Assembly (NCBI GenBank): GCA_036504535.1
Contig: DASXUY010000064.1
Span: 62,001 to 126,000, forward strand
Length of the DNA: 64,000 nt
Reading direction: 5' to 3'
DNA from: JARLGU01 sp036504535
Lineage (GTDB): Bacteria > Armatimonadota > Armatimonadia > Armatimonadales > Capsulimonadaceae
In this document: positions 31,925 to 41,830 of the stretch, one piece after another
Layout: each line of letters starts with the position of its first letter
Position numbering within the stretch: position 1 is the stretch's first letter
Made by a program: the position numbers and the translations under genes
The notes under the pieces: model-generated
The model's database searches: none
What the model was told of the DNA's origin: nothing
What the model saw: the letters and a program-made list of their open reading frames with translations, nothing else

Positions 31925-34711
31925 TTAATTAATTGTAGGCCGTGGTCCTGGCGGCCTTCGTCGAACCGCATCTTTACCGACCAGCGTGCCTGCATCTGTA
32001 CACTTCCAGTGTGCATCGAACACACCACCGGCAAGCGTTTCCCCGGTGAGCGAATTGACTATGCCGAAATCGTAGATGTCGTCGGGAATATTCGATAGCG
32101 CGGCCATTCCACTCGACGTAGCCGCTCCGGAGATACGAACATAACGTTCGCGGTTCCGGGGGTTGGGGAAGATCGCCTGATATGCGGCGCCACCCGGCGT
32201 AGCGAACGAGCGCCCCGCGATAGTGACTTCGGCATCGGCTGCATGGAGCGGCAGCTGATCGGCGAGTCTGGCCGCGACCGCGTTGGCGTCCGCGCCTCCG
32301 ATCAAATACAACGAGTATCGGGCGATGTCATCGTCTTTGATGTTCGTGTCGAGATACACGCGGGGCGAGCAATGCTGAGCCTTTTGCCAGCGGGCGACGA
32401 AATCGTCGGCTATTTTTCGGCACGCCTCGTTCATTGACTGATCTTTCGACTGTGTCCCGACGATTATCGCGAAAGGCGTATTGACGAGGTCGTTAAGCGG
32501 CCCGGCGATAGTTGAGTTCTTATCAGCGGCCCCTGGGCGGTAGTCCTTTGCATAGAAGTTCGCGATTCCTGACTGGAGCATGGCTGGTTGCTCGTCCATT
32601 CCATTCCATATCACGGTGATTGGTTTCGATGGGTCGACCAGGGCCGCTCCCGGAGAGAGAGCCACGGCGGACACGTTCGCCGTAGAGAGCTTTATGCGAT
32701 TGGGTCCAATCAGCTCCGCTTCGGCGGTCATCATTTGATAGGGCTCCGCATATGCGAGGATCCTGACCCAATGGGCCGCCGCAGTCTTGATATCGGCAGA
32801 GCGCAACCGTACTTCGGGCGGGTTGCTTGCCCGCCGGTGGCGAAGGAACCACGGGAACACCGCAGGATCGGAGTTGAAGTCGCCGTGTCCGCCGCCAGGA
32901 TGCTCCCAGTAGCGCACGTCGTATCCCCATCGCTGGAGCATCCTGACGGCATAACGCGATTGATTGACATCAATCACCCCATCGGCGTCGCCATGATTGA
33001 CAAAAATTGGAGTATTCAACAACGACTCAAGCTGGACAAGCGTGCTTTGCGCTTCCCAGAAGAACAAGTCTCTCTGGCTGAGGTTTTCGGTGTCGCCTGG
33101 CTTCGAGTTGACATGGTAGTCGAAAACGCCCAGGTTTGGCGATATCGCAGCAAACAGCTCGGGATGTCGTGCCCCAATCTGCCAGGTGCCAGCGCCGCCC
33201 ATTGAGATACCGCCCAGGTACACTCTGTCGTCATCAATCGAGAACCGATCCTTGGCCATCTGGATGCATCTCAGCACATCCTGCTCGCCAAGGCCGCGAT
33301 AAAACGAGTTGTATCGGCCCATCGGTGCCAATTCGATAACGTGGTAGAGATCGGCGCGATCACTGTGACGCGCATTGATGCCCCACATCCCCGTCCACCC
33401 TATGTACGGAGGATTGTCGAAGTTCGCTCCGTGGAGAGTAACAGCCATCGGCCACTTTTTATCGGGCGTGTAATCCGGGGGCAGGTAAGCCAGGCAGAAT
33501 TGCGGCGAGTCGTCGATCGGATCGCGATAGGCAAAGCGAACAAATCCACCTGGACGTATCTGCGAGCTGTGCTGGATCTCTTCCCACTCCACGAGCGGTG
33601 AAACGATCCCACTTACGACGTCATTGGTGAGCGCGCGTTTCGTAGCCAGATCCGCGATCTTAGATCGGATAAGGTCGGCAAGCATTGCGTGCGTCAATTC
33701 GGCTTCGGTTTGGGCGTTCGAAGGCGCGGTGCCAACCAATTGTCTTGCCGCCGCGAGCGCATCGCCGCGATAGAATCCAAGGTGAGCCGACTGGCTGCGG
33801 CCGTCAGGCAAGGTCGCGACGCACAGAGCCTCGTAGGCGCCACTTGGCCACGACGCGGCGTCGAGGGTGATCGGGACGCCGAGGTTTGCTCGCTGGCGGG
33901 CGACGACTCTGCCGCCAGCGGCGCGAACGGTCACGTTAACCTGTATTGCGTCGTTGCGTCCCGCCGCAGTCGTGATCACCACCTTGTGGTCAGCTGTTTC
34001 CGGCGCGGCCGACGGCTGGAACAAACGGCCGCCAAGGTCGCCGGTGTGCGCCAGACGGACCGAAAAGCCCCAGCCGCCGCCACCATTAACTACCTTGACG
34101 AGTATCGTATTCACGCCTTTGTCGAGCTGAATGCTCACAATGTCATTATCTGGCGACACACCCCGCGCGGCGATGTTTGTATGAACCAGCTTTCCGTTCA
34201 GCCAGACACACACGGCGTCGTCACTTCCGACCGTCATCATGATGTCAGCCGACGCAGGCGACATTACCGTGGTGTAAGCATACGCGACGCAGTTGTTGGT
34301 TTGGCCGTCGCGGAAAATCTGGGTGAAATCTATGGTGTCGGTAGGCGACGAATAACGCATCCACGTTGCCTTTTTGCCGCCCGGTAGCGGCTCTTGAGAT
34401 GCCTCGGTTGGATGTGCTGAACCTTCACTGGCATAGTTGCTGAGGTAATTCGTTCCGATGCCCGTTCGAAGCGTCCCCAGTGTATCGCGATCATCGAGAT
34501 TAGCGACGTTTGGAAATCGTCCGCAAATCAGCCACGACCTTAGGAATGGCGGTGTGCTCGCCGGAACCCACGGCTGGCGCATTTGGTCGCCGAGCGATAT
34601 CGCTGAGCCGATATCGGCTACTGATGGGCACGGTAATAAGGCTTCAGACATCAGACCTCCAATGAGCACAACGCAGGGTACGAGAAAACAAACACAATGA
34701 CGGGAAACCAA
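31925..34711 (-). CDS. Secreted alpha/beta-hydrolase esterase with N-terminal beta-sandwich domain
   Basis: About 928 residues if started at the TTG at 34711, which has TGGAGG six bases upstream; the frame also allows a GTG at 34738. A hydrophobic N-terminus (VCFLVPCVVLIGGLMSEA) indicates export. Residues ~110-230 look like a PA14/CBM-like sandwich (VGSDDAVCVWLNGKLVHTNI, GVNTILVKVVNGGGGWGFSV). Residues ~400-640 are an esterase of the prolyl-oligopeptidase/PHB-depolymerase style: PMAVTLHGANFD, VYLGGISMGGAGTWQ (Ser ~502), FVNHGDADGVIDV (Asp ~575) and EHPGGGHGDF (His ~607). A C-terminal domain of ~280 residues is unassigned. In this array an acetyl- or feruloyl-esterase acting on hemicellulose is the natural guess. 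Confidence 0.75.
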   Translation of the reverse strand: MVSRHCVCFLVPCVVLIGGLMSEALLPCPSVADIGSAISLGDQMRQPWVPASTPPFLRSWLICGRFPNVANLDDRDTLGTLRTGIGTNYLSNYASEGSAHPTEASQEPLPGGKKATWMRYSSPTDTIDFTQIFRDGQTNNCVAYAYTTVMSPASADIMMTVGSDDAVCVWLNGKLVHTNIAARGVSPDNDIVSIQLDKGVNTILVKVVNGGGGWGFSVRLAHTGDLGGRLFQPSAAPETADHKVVITTAAGRNDAIQVNVTVRAAGGRVVARQRANLGVPITLDAASWPSGAYEALCVATLPDGRSQSAHLGFYRGDALAAARQLVGTAPSNAQTEAELTHAMLADLIRSKIADLATKRALTNDVVSGIVSPLVEWEEIQHSSQIRPGGFVRFAYRDPIDDSPQFCLAYLPPDYTPDKKWPMAVTLHGANFDNPPYIGWTGMWGINARHSDRADLYHVIELAPMGRYNSFYRGLGEQDVLRCIQMAKDRFSIDDDRVYLGGISMGGAGTWQIGARHPELFAAISPNLGVFDYHVNSKPGDTENLSQRDLFFWEAQSTLVQLESLLNTPIFVNHGDADGVIDVNQSRYAVRMLQRWGYDVRYWEHPGGGHGDFNSDPAVFPWFLRHRRASNPPEVRLRSADIKTAAAHWVRILAYAEPYQMMTAEAELIGPNRIKLSTANVSAVALSPGAALVDPSKPITVIWNGMDEQPAMLQSGIANFYAKDYRPGAADKNSTIAGPLNDLVNTPFAIIVGTQSKDQSMNEACRKIADDFVARWQKAQHCSPRVYLDTNIKDDDIARYSLYLIGGADANAVAARLADQLPLHAADAEVTIAGRSFATPGGAAYQAIFPNPRNRERYVRISGAATSSGMAALSNIPDDIYDFGIVNSLTGETLAGGVFDAHWKCTDAGTLVGKDAVRRRPPGPRPTIN

Positions 34712-34771
34712 GTGCGTCCTCCAGGATTCGGGGCTCACTCAGCGAAGTGAGACCCACATACGCCACGTTAA

Positions 34772-37618
34772 TTAATCGAATCGAAGCGTCAGGCTAGCGG
34801 GCTGCAGTCCGGGCGCTGCGGCCGTTATTTGCGCCACACCGTGTTTGCCGGTAGACCGGACGATGGCCGCAACCCGCCCATTGAAAGCGCACCGATCGGA
34901 GGACGCGTCAGGCGTATGGTCGTTCGGATCTCCGTTGCCAGTGCCAGCAATCGTGCCCGCATCGCCCGAAATCGTAAATTTCACCTTGTTGGATGCCGTC
35001 GGCACGAACCTTCCGTTCTTGTCAACGATTCCAACCTCAATGACACTTACGTCCTCACCATTGGGCGACAATGTCGCGATATCCGTCCTGATCTGCAGCT
35101 TATCGGGATTGCCCGCCGTAGAAACCTCGTCGGTTGCAACCACCTGGCCTTTGTCGTCAAAGCCCTTTGCAGCCAAGGTTCCCGGTTGGTACTTCACAGT
35201 CCACGCGGCGTGACCATTCGGCGGACACGATTTTTGTCCAAGGCTGACGCCATTGAGGCTCAATTCCACGGTGCGCACATTTGAGAAGACGAAGACCTCC
35301 ATGGGTTTGCCCTCGTTTCCCGCCCAATTCCAGTGTGGCGTGATATGCATAGAAGGCTTGTCGCCCCAATAGGCTTTGTAGTAGTAGTAGACGTCCTTTG
35401 GGAATCCGCACATGTCGAGAATTCCGAAGTGGCTGTTGACGTTCGGCCACCCATAAGGAGACGGTTCGCCTTTGTAATCGAACCCGGTCCAGACAAACGC
35501 ACCGGAGAGGTAATCGTTGTCGGCTATCGGCTTCCACGCGTCCTCGCTGCGCCTCACCCAATTGAGCCACCACTGGCTAAAGTCGGTGTAGTTTCCGACG
35601 TAGCTGTGCGCGAAATCGTTCTCGAAGACGCCTCGATCCGCCACGGCGCTAGAAGATTCAGTGAAGATCGAGGGCTGGTTGGGGAACTTCTTATGGAAAT
35701 CCGAAAAGCTCTCGTTGAGGTAGTTAAATCCCTGGATGTCCTCGACTAGGGAGATGCCCTTGCCCCAGCCAGCGTTCATTGCCGATGTCGCAAGCCGGGT
35801 AGGATCGAGCTTACGGACGCGAGTTAGCATCTTGGCAAAGAGGCGGCCGCCAGCGTCGTCGCCCTGAAGCGCTTCCTCGTTGCAGAGCGACCAGGCGAAG
35901 ATAGACGGGTGATTCCTGTCCCTGACGATCATGTCGTCGAGATCGGATTGATCGTCGCTGGCCATGTTTTCGGAATACGTCTTCGGAGCATACGTGCCGC
36001 CGCCAAGATGCCGGTTCTCGTCGAGTACGAGCATCCCGAGCTTATCGCAAGCGTCGAGCAGTTCGTTGTTGGGCGGATTGTGCGACATGCGCCAAGCGTT
36101 CGCGCCCATCGACTGCATCTTCCGAACGCGCCAATACTGTAGGTTGTCGGGAACGGCCGTACCGATGCCAGCGAAGTCCTGGTGGTTGCAAACGCCTTTG
36201 ACCTTTACAGATTTTCCGTTAAGGAAGAAGCCCTTATTCGCGTCGAAGCGAACTGTTCGAACCCCAAATGTCGTCTGAACTTGATCTACCTGCCGACCGG
36301 CGACTTCAAGCGACGTGACAAGGTTGTAGAGGTTCGGCTTTTCGATAGACCATAGAAGCGGATGCGCGAACGACATGCTGCCTTTCGCCACCGCTGTCAT
36401 GCCCGGGCCCAATGGCACGGTTGCGCTGGTCCGATGCGACGCGACGACAGTTCCTTTAGAATCTAGAATCTTCTCAACTATCGAGTACTGTTGAGCGCTG
36501 GTCATCGAGTTCTTCAGGGTTACCGAGGTGTCCACACTCGTGGAACTCGGTTTCGCCTCATCTCCAGCAGTCTTCGAAACGACGCACACTCCATTGGGCG
36601 CAATGTGCATGCGATCGACGCTCGTTAGCCAAACGTGGCGATAGATACCGCCGCCTTCGTACCACCATCCTTCGAACTTCGAGGGATCGACATGCACCGC
36701 GATTTTCAACTGCTCGCCGGGCTTCGCGATCGACGACAGGTCAATGTGGATCGGGAGATACCCGCTCGGACGTCCTCCTACGAGTTTTCCGTTCACATAG
36801 ATTTTCGCGTCGCGATAGATTCCGTCGAAGTCCAGCCAGTAATCCTTGTACTTGTCGGTCTTCTGGATAACGATGGTTTTTCGATACCAAGCGGACGGCG
36901 TCGGCAGCGATCCATGGTTTACGTCCTCTCCCTCTGTAAAGGGCTGTTCAACGACGTAATCGTGCGGAACGTTGACCATTCGCCATTTCGAGTCGTCGTA
37001 ATCCTGCACTGCCGGATCGCCGTCACTTTGCGGCGCCTTGTAGCGACCGAACTCGACTCCCTTAGCGATATAGCCAGCACCGCCCGTGTTGTGAACCAGC
37101 ACGAACAGCTTGTTTGGGCCAGCAGGATTCCATGCAGCGTCGACAGAAACATCGAAGGGCAAATCCCAACCCTCGTGAGACATCAGGCGCTTGCCGTTCA
37201 AGAAAACCACGGCACTATCGTCTACGTTATGGAAATGAAGCGTGCGGCCAGCACCGGTGAGCGCGGGAAGCGACGTGCGGTACCACGCGTAACCCGGCTG
37301 GTTGCCAAAGACATCCTGTCCGAGAGTTGCGGGCTGCCAGGCGTGTTTGCTCTCATCGGGAACCGCTGCGGCTTCCACTTCGGTGTCGAGTGCCTTGGTC
37401 CAAGTCCAATCCGTTACAATAGACTTTTGGTCAAGGGAGCTAACCGGGTCCAGTCTAAATCGCCAACCTGCATCCAGGTTCAGCTTCATGCGGCCGCCCG
37501 TCTGCTGCGCCATTCCGGGGCTCCCCGTGCCGACGAGGCTGAGAGCTATCGTAGCCATCGTCGTCAGGCGTGCCAACCGACCGAAACCGCGAGCGTCGTT
37601 GCTTAATGTGCGTTGCAT
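34772..37618 (-). CDS. Secreted GH2 beta-galactosidase-like enzyme
   Basis: About 948 residues from the ATG at 37618, eight bases after GGGGGAG; a longer frame to 37693 would overlap the GH3 gene. A signal peptide (~1-36) is followed by the GH2 jelly-roll (WRFRLDPVSS, VNVPHDYVV, AWYRKTIVI, IYVNGKLVGGRPSGYLP), the immunoglobulin-like domain, and the barrel: KGVCNHQDFAGIG, NAWRMSHNPPNNELLDACD, SIFAWSLCNEEAL (acid/base Glu ~581) and PSIFTESSSAVAD (nucleophile Glu ~654), then DYKGEPSPYGWP. C-terminal DUF4982-like and Ig-like domains complete it. Substrate class is beta-galactoside, though related GH2 enzymes act on other beta-glycosides. It would remove beta-galactose from side chains. Confidence 0.9.
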   Translation of the reverse strand: MQRTLSNDARGFGRLARLTTMATIALSLVGTGSPGMAQQTGGRMKLNLDAGWRFRLDPVSSLDQKSIVTDWTWTKALDTEVEAAAVPDESKHAWQPATLGQDVFGNQPGYAWYRTSLPALTGAGRTLHFHNVDDSAVVFLNGKRLMSHEGWDLPFDVSVDAAWNPAGPNKLFVLVHNTGGAGYIAKGVEFGRYKAPQSDGDPAVQDYDDSKWRMVNVPHDYVVEQPFTEGEDVNHGSLPTPSAWYRKTIVIQKTDKYKDYWLDFDGIYRDAKIYVNGKLVGGRPSGYLPIHIDLSSIAKPGEQLKIAVHVDPSKFEGWWYEGGGIYRHVWLTSVDRMHIAPNGVCVVSKTAGDEAKPSSTSVDTSVTLKNSMTSAQQYSIVEKILDSKGTVVASHRTSATVPLGPGMTAVAKGSMSFAHPLLWSIEKPNLYNLVTSLEVAGRQVDQVQTTFGVRTVRFDANKGFFLNGKSVKVKGVCNHQDFAGIGTAVPDNLQYWRVRKMQSMGANAWRMSHNPPNNELLDACDKLGMLVLDENRHLGGGTYAPKTYSENMASDDQSDLDDMIVRDRNHPSIFAWSLCNEEALQGDDAGGRLFAKMLTRVRKLDPTRLATSAMNAGWGKGISLVEDIQGFNYLNESFSDFHKKFPNQPSIFTESSSAVADRGVFENDFAHSYVGNYTDFSQWWLNWVRRSEDAWKPIADNDYLSGAFVWTGFDYKGEPSPYGWPNVNSHFGILDMCGFPKDVYYYYKAYWGDKPSMHITPHWNWAGNEGKPMEVFVFSNVRTVELSLNGVSLGQKSCPPNGHAAWTVKYQPGTLAAKGFDDKGQVVATDEVSTAGNPDKLQIRTDIATLSPNGEDVSVIEVGIVDKNGRFVPTASNKVKFTISGDAGTIAGTGNGDPNDHTPDASSDRCAFNGRVAAIVRSTGKHGVAQITAAAPGLQPASLTLRFD

Positions 37619-37640
37619 TGTTCTGTCTCCCCCACGCTCC

Positions 37641-39764
37641 CTAGAGCGCAGTGATCGTGGCTTCTTGTACAATATCCGACGAAGATCGACCAATCAAAAT
37701 GTCCACCAGGCCGGGTTCAACGACAAAACGATGTCGTTCCTCGTCCCAGTAGGCGAGCTGACTTGCCGTGAGTGGGATAGTAACTTTTGCCGTCGAGCCT
37801 GCCGGGATAACGACACGTTGGAATCCCTTGAGCTCGATCACGGGACGCGCTACCCTTGAATCCGGATGGCGCACATAAAGCTGGACGACCTCCTCGCCGT
37901 CGCGATTACCGGTATTCGTAACGTCAACCGACATGAGAGCGGTACCATCGGCGTAAAGGTGAGGGGTGTCGATACGAATATCCGAGTAGGCAAATGTCGT
38001 GTAGCTGAGGCCATGCCCGAATGGATAAAGCGGATCCGGCTGTCCGTAGAGATACGTCCGGCCGTGGCGAATATCGTAATCCATCATAGGCGGGAGCTGA
38101 TCGAGTGATTTGGGCCATGTTTGGACCAACCGACCAGCAGGATTCACATCGCCAGCAAGCACGGCGGCTAACGCGTGCCCTTGCTCCTGGCTGTTGTGAG
38201 TCATGTGTATGATGGACGGTATGTTGTCTTGAGCCCAGACGATTGCGTAGGGAAAACTGGAAATCAGCACCACAATCGTGTTGGGGTTGGCGGCGTAGAC
38301 CTGGCGAATCAGCAAATCGTGTGCTTCCCGAAGGTTGATATCCTCGCGGTCGACTGCCTCGCGTCCCTCGTCAGGTGTATTGACTTTCGCCCAACCGGCA
38401 GCACCGACAGGATTGTGCCCGACACAAACGATTGCCACGTCGCAACGCGCCGCTACAGCCGCAGCCAGTGCTACGTCGTCTCCGTCCGCATAGCTTATTG
38501 CAACGCCCACAAACCGCTGGCGGATGCCCTGCAGCGGAGACACCGCATATGGAGGGCTGCCACTGTACCAATCGAGCAGAACGGTATTTGCCAACGGCCC
38601 GATGACGGCAATTGATCGGATGCGTTCGGAATCCAAGGGAAGGAGACCGCTGTCATTCTTCAGAAGTACGATTGACTTCTCCGTAACCTCACGCGCAATG
38701 AGGCGATGTGCGTCGGAGTACCAAGGTTCCGCCTCATCCGGTGCGCCGATCTTCGAGTACGGAACGACGTCAGGTGGGTCGAGCAATCCTAACCGGATCA
38801 TGACCCGGAAGTTGCCGCGGAGCGCTGAATCGATATCGGACTCCGTTAGCAGACCATCTTCGACCGCTTTGTTTGCGCCATGCAGGTAGTCGTCCAAGAA
38901 CTGACCTATGCCTGCCTTCACGATGGCGGCCACCGCATGCGCCTCGTCCTCGCAATACTGGTGATGGGTCACGAGCAGCTTCATCGCGCCGCCGTCGGTG
39001 CAGATAATGCCATCCTGTCCCCATTCGTCGACGGCAATGGCTTTCAGAACTGGGTGGACGGCGCACGGAATACCGTTGTAAGCGTTGTACGCGGCCATAA
39101 ATGCGCGCGAACCAGCTTCGATGCCCATACGGAATGGGAGCGAGTAGTACTCTCTAAAGAGCCGGTCATCGAAATCAGACGATGAGTTCTCGCGGCCATT
39201 TTCGTTACTATTGGCTAGAAAGTGCTTCATCAACGCGGCACTCAGCCAATACTTGGGGTCATCGCCTTGAAGTCCCCTTACAAAGGCTTGGGTCATGGTG
39301 CCGGTCAGGTAGGTGTCTTCGCCATAGCACTCTTCCGTTCGCCCCCAACGTGGGTCACGACCGAGGTCCGCGTTTGGGGCGCGAACGACAATACCGCCCC
39401 GCTGATACTGCTCACTTTGAATCAGGTAGCGGGCTTCATAGCCTTCCACAGCAGCGGCTCGCCGGATAAGCTGGGGATCCCAGGTTTGGCCAAGCCCGAT
39501 TGCCTGCGGAAATGTGGTGGTTGAAACGGGATTATCCCGTCCCCAGCCTCCTGGCTCGCCCATAGCCACGCCATGAAGACCTTCGATGTGGTCGCTTCCG
39601 TGCACGCCAAGTCGAGGAACGGAGGGTTTTGTTCCGAGACAGGCGATTTTCTCATCGAGTGTCATACGAGCCAGGAGGTCGTCGATTCTAGCTTCGACGG
39701 TCTGGGTGGGATCTTGGTAGGCACACCGTGCCGAGGATGGCATTGTAATCGTTAAGGTGTCCAT
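37641..39764 (-). CDS. GH3 beta-glucosidase/beta-xylosidase
   Basis: About 707 residues from the ATG at 39764 (MDTLTITM...), which has AAGGA five bases upstream; an in-frame TTG at 39779 overlaps the upstream stop. No signal peptide. The N-terminal GH3 domain has RIDDLLARMTLDEKIACLG, VRAPNADLGRDPRWGRTEEC, LMKHFLANSNENGR and GIICTDGGAM (nucleophile Asp ~254); the second domain follows (IAVIGPLANTVLLDWYSG, YADGDDVALAAA), then a fibronectin-III-like domain (VTNTGNRDGEEVVQLYV). Cytoplasmic exo-acting beta-glycosidase; the sequence resembles the xylosidase/glucosidase branch with FN3. It would finish backbone oligosaccharides after GH31 and GH42/GH2 have removed side chains. Confidence 0.92.
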   Translation of the reverse strand: MDTLTITMPSSARCAYQDPTQTVEARIDDLLARMTLDEKIACLGTKPSVPRLGVHGSDHIEGLHGVAMGEPGGWGRDNPVSTTTFPQAIGLGQTWDPQLIRRAAAVEGYEARYLIQSEQYQRGGIVVRAPNADLGRDPRWGRTEECYGEDTYLTGTMTQAFVRGLQGDDPKYWLSAALMKHFLANSNENGRENSSSDFDDRLFREYYSLPFRMGIEAGSRAFMAAYNAYNGIPCAVHPVLKAIAVDEWGQDGIICTDGGAMKLLVTHHQYCEDEAHAVAAIVKAGIGQFLDDYLHGANKAVEDGLLTESDIDSALRGNFRVMIRLGLLDPPDVVPYSKIGAPDEAEPWYSDAHRLIAREVTEKSIVLLKNDSGLLPLDSERIRSIAVIGPLANTVLLDWYSGSPPYAVSPLQGIRQRFVGVAISYADGDDVALAAAVAARCDVAIVCVGHNPVGAAGWAKVNTPDEGREAVDREDINLREAHDLLIRQVYAANPNTIVVLISSFPYAIVWAQDNIPSIIHMTHNSQEQGHALAAVLAGDVNPAGRLVQTWPKSLDQLPPMMDYDIRHGRTYLYGQPDPLYPFGHGLSYTTFAYSDIRIDTPHLYADGTALMSVDVTNTGNRDGEEVVQLYVRHPDSRVARPVIELKGFQRVVIPAGSTAKVTIPLTASQLAYWDEERHRFVVEPGLVDILIGRSSSDIVQEATITAL

Positions 39765-39775
39765 TAGTTTCCTTT

Positions 39776-41830
39776 TCAAAGCTGCGTTGCGCTAAACACT
39801 GTAGCGCCGAAACCGCAAAGACGTACTTTTCCAGCACGAACATCCGCATCTAGTTCGGCGGTCCAGCCTTCGGGAATTGAAAAGTCAACGGAATCAGAGT
39901 TAAAGTTCAAAACGAACAGAAACTTCTTGTCGATTCCGCTACGTACGTGGACAGATACCCCGGAAGGCAGGTCTCCGACGATAACCGGATTAACTCCAGC
40001 TTGCGCGCATACCGAAAGCACGAGGTCGGCGGTAAACCTCTCGTCGTTTCGTGAGCCAATATAGTAGGCATGGCCGTCGCCGTATGAGTTGCGGGTCGCA
40101 GCCGGGGTGCCAGCATAGTACTGGCTGGCGTATCGAGCAATGGGCTCAGCTGTCTCAGCATGAACGATGTCGCAATAGTGTCGCGCAGCGTACGATCCGG
40201 ACAGTCCGTCGGTACCGCCATCGACCGCGACCACTGACTGCATTGAGTCGTCTGTCGGAGTGTCGAGTTCCTCTGCCCAAATGCCAAGCACGCCGCGCAG
40301 CGGACCGGGGAAGCCACCTAGATAGCAAAGGTCGCTTTCGTTCGCAATGCCGCTCAGGTAGGTAGCAATGAATGTGCCGCCACCAGCGACGAACGAATCG
40401 ATAGACTCCGCTACCCCTGGTCGAAGCATATACAGCATTGGCGCGATGACTACCTTGTAGTGGGACAAGTCGCAGACAGACTCGATGACGTCAACGGGAA
40501 TTCCGTTCTTCCACAACGGGTAGTAGAAACTCTCGACAGTTTCGACATAGTCCTTATTGCGGTTTCGCGGACCAGCCGATGCATCGATTGCCCAACGATT
40601 TTCCCAGTCGTATATCAACGCCACTTCTGCCTGGATCGTCGTTCCGGTGACGGACGCGAGGCGAGACAGGTCGTCGCCCAGAGTGGCGACTTCGCGAAAC
40701 ACTCGCGTGTTCTCGTGACCGGCGTGATCGACGACGGCCCCGTGGAACTTTTCACATGAGCCACGACTCTTCCGCCACTGGAAGTAGCAGACGCCGTCGG
40801 CACCGTGAGCAATAGCTTGAAGTCCGTTCAGTCTATTAACACCTGGCAATCGGGGTCGGGAGACATCCGCCCAATTCGTGGCGGACGGAGTTGTCTCCAT
40901 CAGCAGCCAGGGTCGGCCGGAATTCATGGCGCGATTGAGGTCGTGCGAGAATCCGGTCGCAGCGGCCACATGTTCATCGGTTCGCGCTACTTGCCACGGG
41001 GAAGAGCTTCCGTGCCACGCGGGATAGCTGTCCCAACTGATGACATCCAGGTGCGGAGCGAATTTCCAATAGTTGAGATCGGGAGAAGTTCCCATCATGT
41101 TGGTCGTAAAACGCGCATGCGGAGCAGCGCTACGTACAGCCTCAATCTCGGCTGTCAGAAACGACACGCATTGGTCCGTCATGAATCGTTGCCAATCAAG
41201 CATCATGCCGTGTACGTTCCCGTCGAGCGCATCGATCTGATTCCACTCGGTGTACGTGTGGCCCCAAAACGTTGCCCACCAGGCGGCATTGAGCGCGTCA
41301 AGCGAAGCGTACCGGTTTTGCAGCCAGGATCGAAATTCCTCAAAACATAGTTCGCAATAGCAATAACCGCCATATTCGTTGGATAAGTGCCACAAGATCA
41401 CTTGGTCCAGGCTGCCGTAGCGCTCAGCGAGAAGCCGGTTGATTGCGGCAACTTTTTGTCGGTAGACGGGCGAAGTAGGGCAGTGGTTGTGTCGGCCGCG
41501 TTGAGGCTCGCGCTGGCCTTCCTGGTTTCGCCTGCGCACCTCGGGGTATTTGCTGGCCAGCCATGCAGGCTTGGCTCCCGAAGGCGTCGCCATGATGATT
41601 GACTTGCCAGTGTTCACGAGCTTCTCGACGATTTCGTCGAGCCAGGAGAAATCATATACTCCCTCCTGTGGCTCCAGAGATACCCAAGAGAAGATCCCGA
41701 TGCTTGCCGAGTTGATATGGGCGAGATCCATGAGCCGCATATCTTCGTCCCAAATACCTGGAACGTTTCGCCACTGCTCGGGATTGTAATCTCCACCGTA
41801 CAAAAGGTGCTTAAGGTCCATCTTAGTCAT
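39776..41830 (-). CDS. GH42 beta-galactosidase
   Basis: 684 residues, no signal peptide. The barrel opens LLYGGDYNPEQW and ASIGIFSWVSLEPQEGVYDFSWLDE, both GH42 signatures. ILWHLSNEYGGYCYCELCFEEF carries the acid/base Glu (~152) and the metal-binding Cys cluster; WLLMETTPSATNW carries the nucleophile Glu (~313). The trimerisation domain (YKVVIAPMLYMLRPG) and a small C-terminal beta domain (GVSVHVRSGIDKKFLFVLNF) are present, so the gene is full length. The start overlaps the GH31 stop by 4 bases (ATGA), showing translational coupling. It would hydrolyse beta-galactosyl units of imported oligosaccharides. Confidence 0.93.
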   Translation of the reverse strand: MTKMDLKHLLYGGDYNPEQWRNVPGIWDEDMRLMDLAHINSASIGIFSWVSLEPQEGVYDFSWLDEIVEKLVNTGKSIIMATPSGAKPAWLASKYPEVRRRNQEGQREPQRGRHNHCPTSPVYRQKVAAINRLLAERYGSLDQVILWHLSNEYGGYCYCELCFEEFRSWLQNRYASLDALNAAWWATFWGHTYTEWNQIDALDGNVHGMMLDWQRFMTDQCVSFLTAEIEAVRSAAPHARFTTNMMGTSPDLNYWKFAPHLDVISWDSYPAWHGSSSPWQVARTDEHVAAATGFSHDLNRAMNSGRPWLLMETTPSATNWADVSRPRLPGVNRLNGLQAIAHGADGVCYFQWRKSRGSCEKFHGAVVDHAGHENTRVFREVATLGDDLSRLASVTGTTIQAEVALIYDWENRWAIDASAGPRNRNKDYVETVESFYYPLWKNGIPVDVIESVCDLSHYKVVIAPMLYMLRPGVAESIDSFVAGGGTFIATYLSGIANESDLCYLGGFPGPLRGVLGIWAEELDTPTDDSMQSVVAVDGGTDGLSGSYAARHYCDIVHAETAEPIARYASQYYAGTPAATRNSYGDGHAYYIGSRNDERFTADLVLSVCAQAGVNPVIVGDLPSGVSVHVRSGIDKKFLFVLNFNSDSVDFSIPEGWTAELDADVRAGKVRLCGFGATVFSATQL

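Noticed and set aside
31831..32034. N-terminal extension of the clan GH-A gene up to 32034
   Set aside because: It would overlap the esterase gene by 110 bases and place an obvious signal peptide internally; the ATG at 31830 is better.
36635..37606. 323-codon open frame on the plus strand opposite the GH2 gene
   Set aside because: Lies wholly antisense to conserved GH2 coding sequence, has no recognisable domain; a shadow frame.
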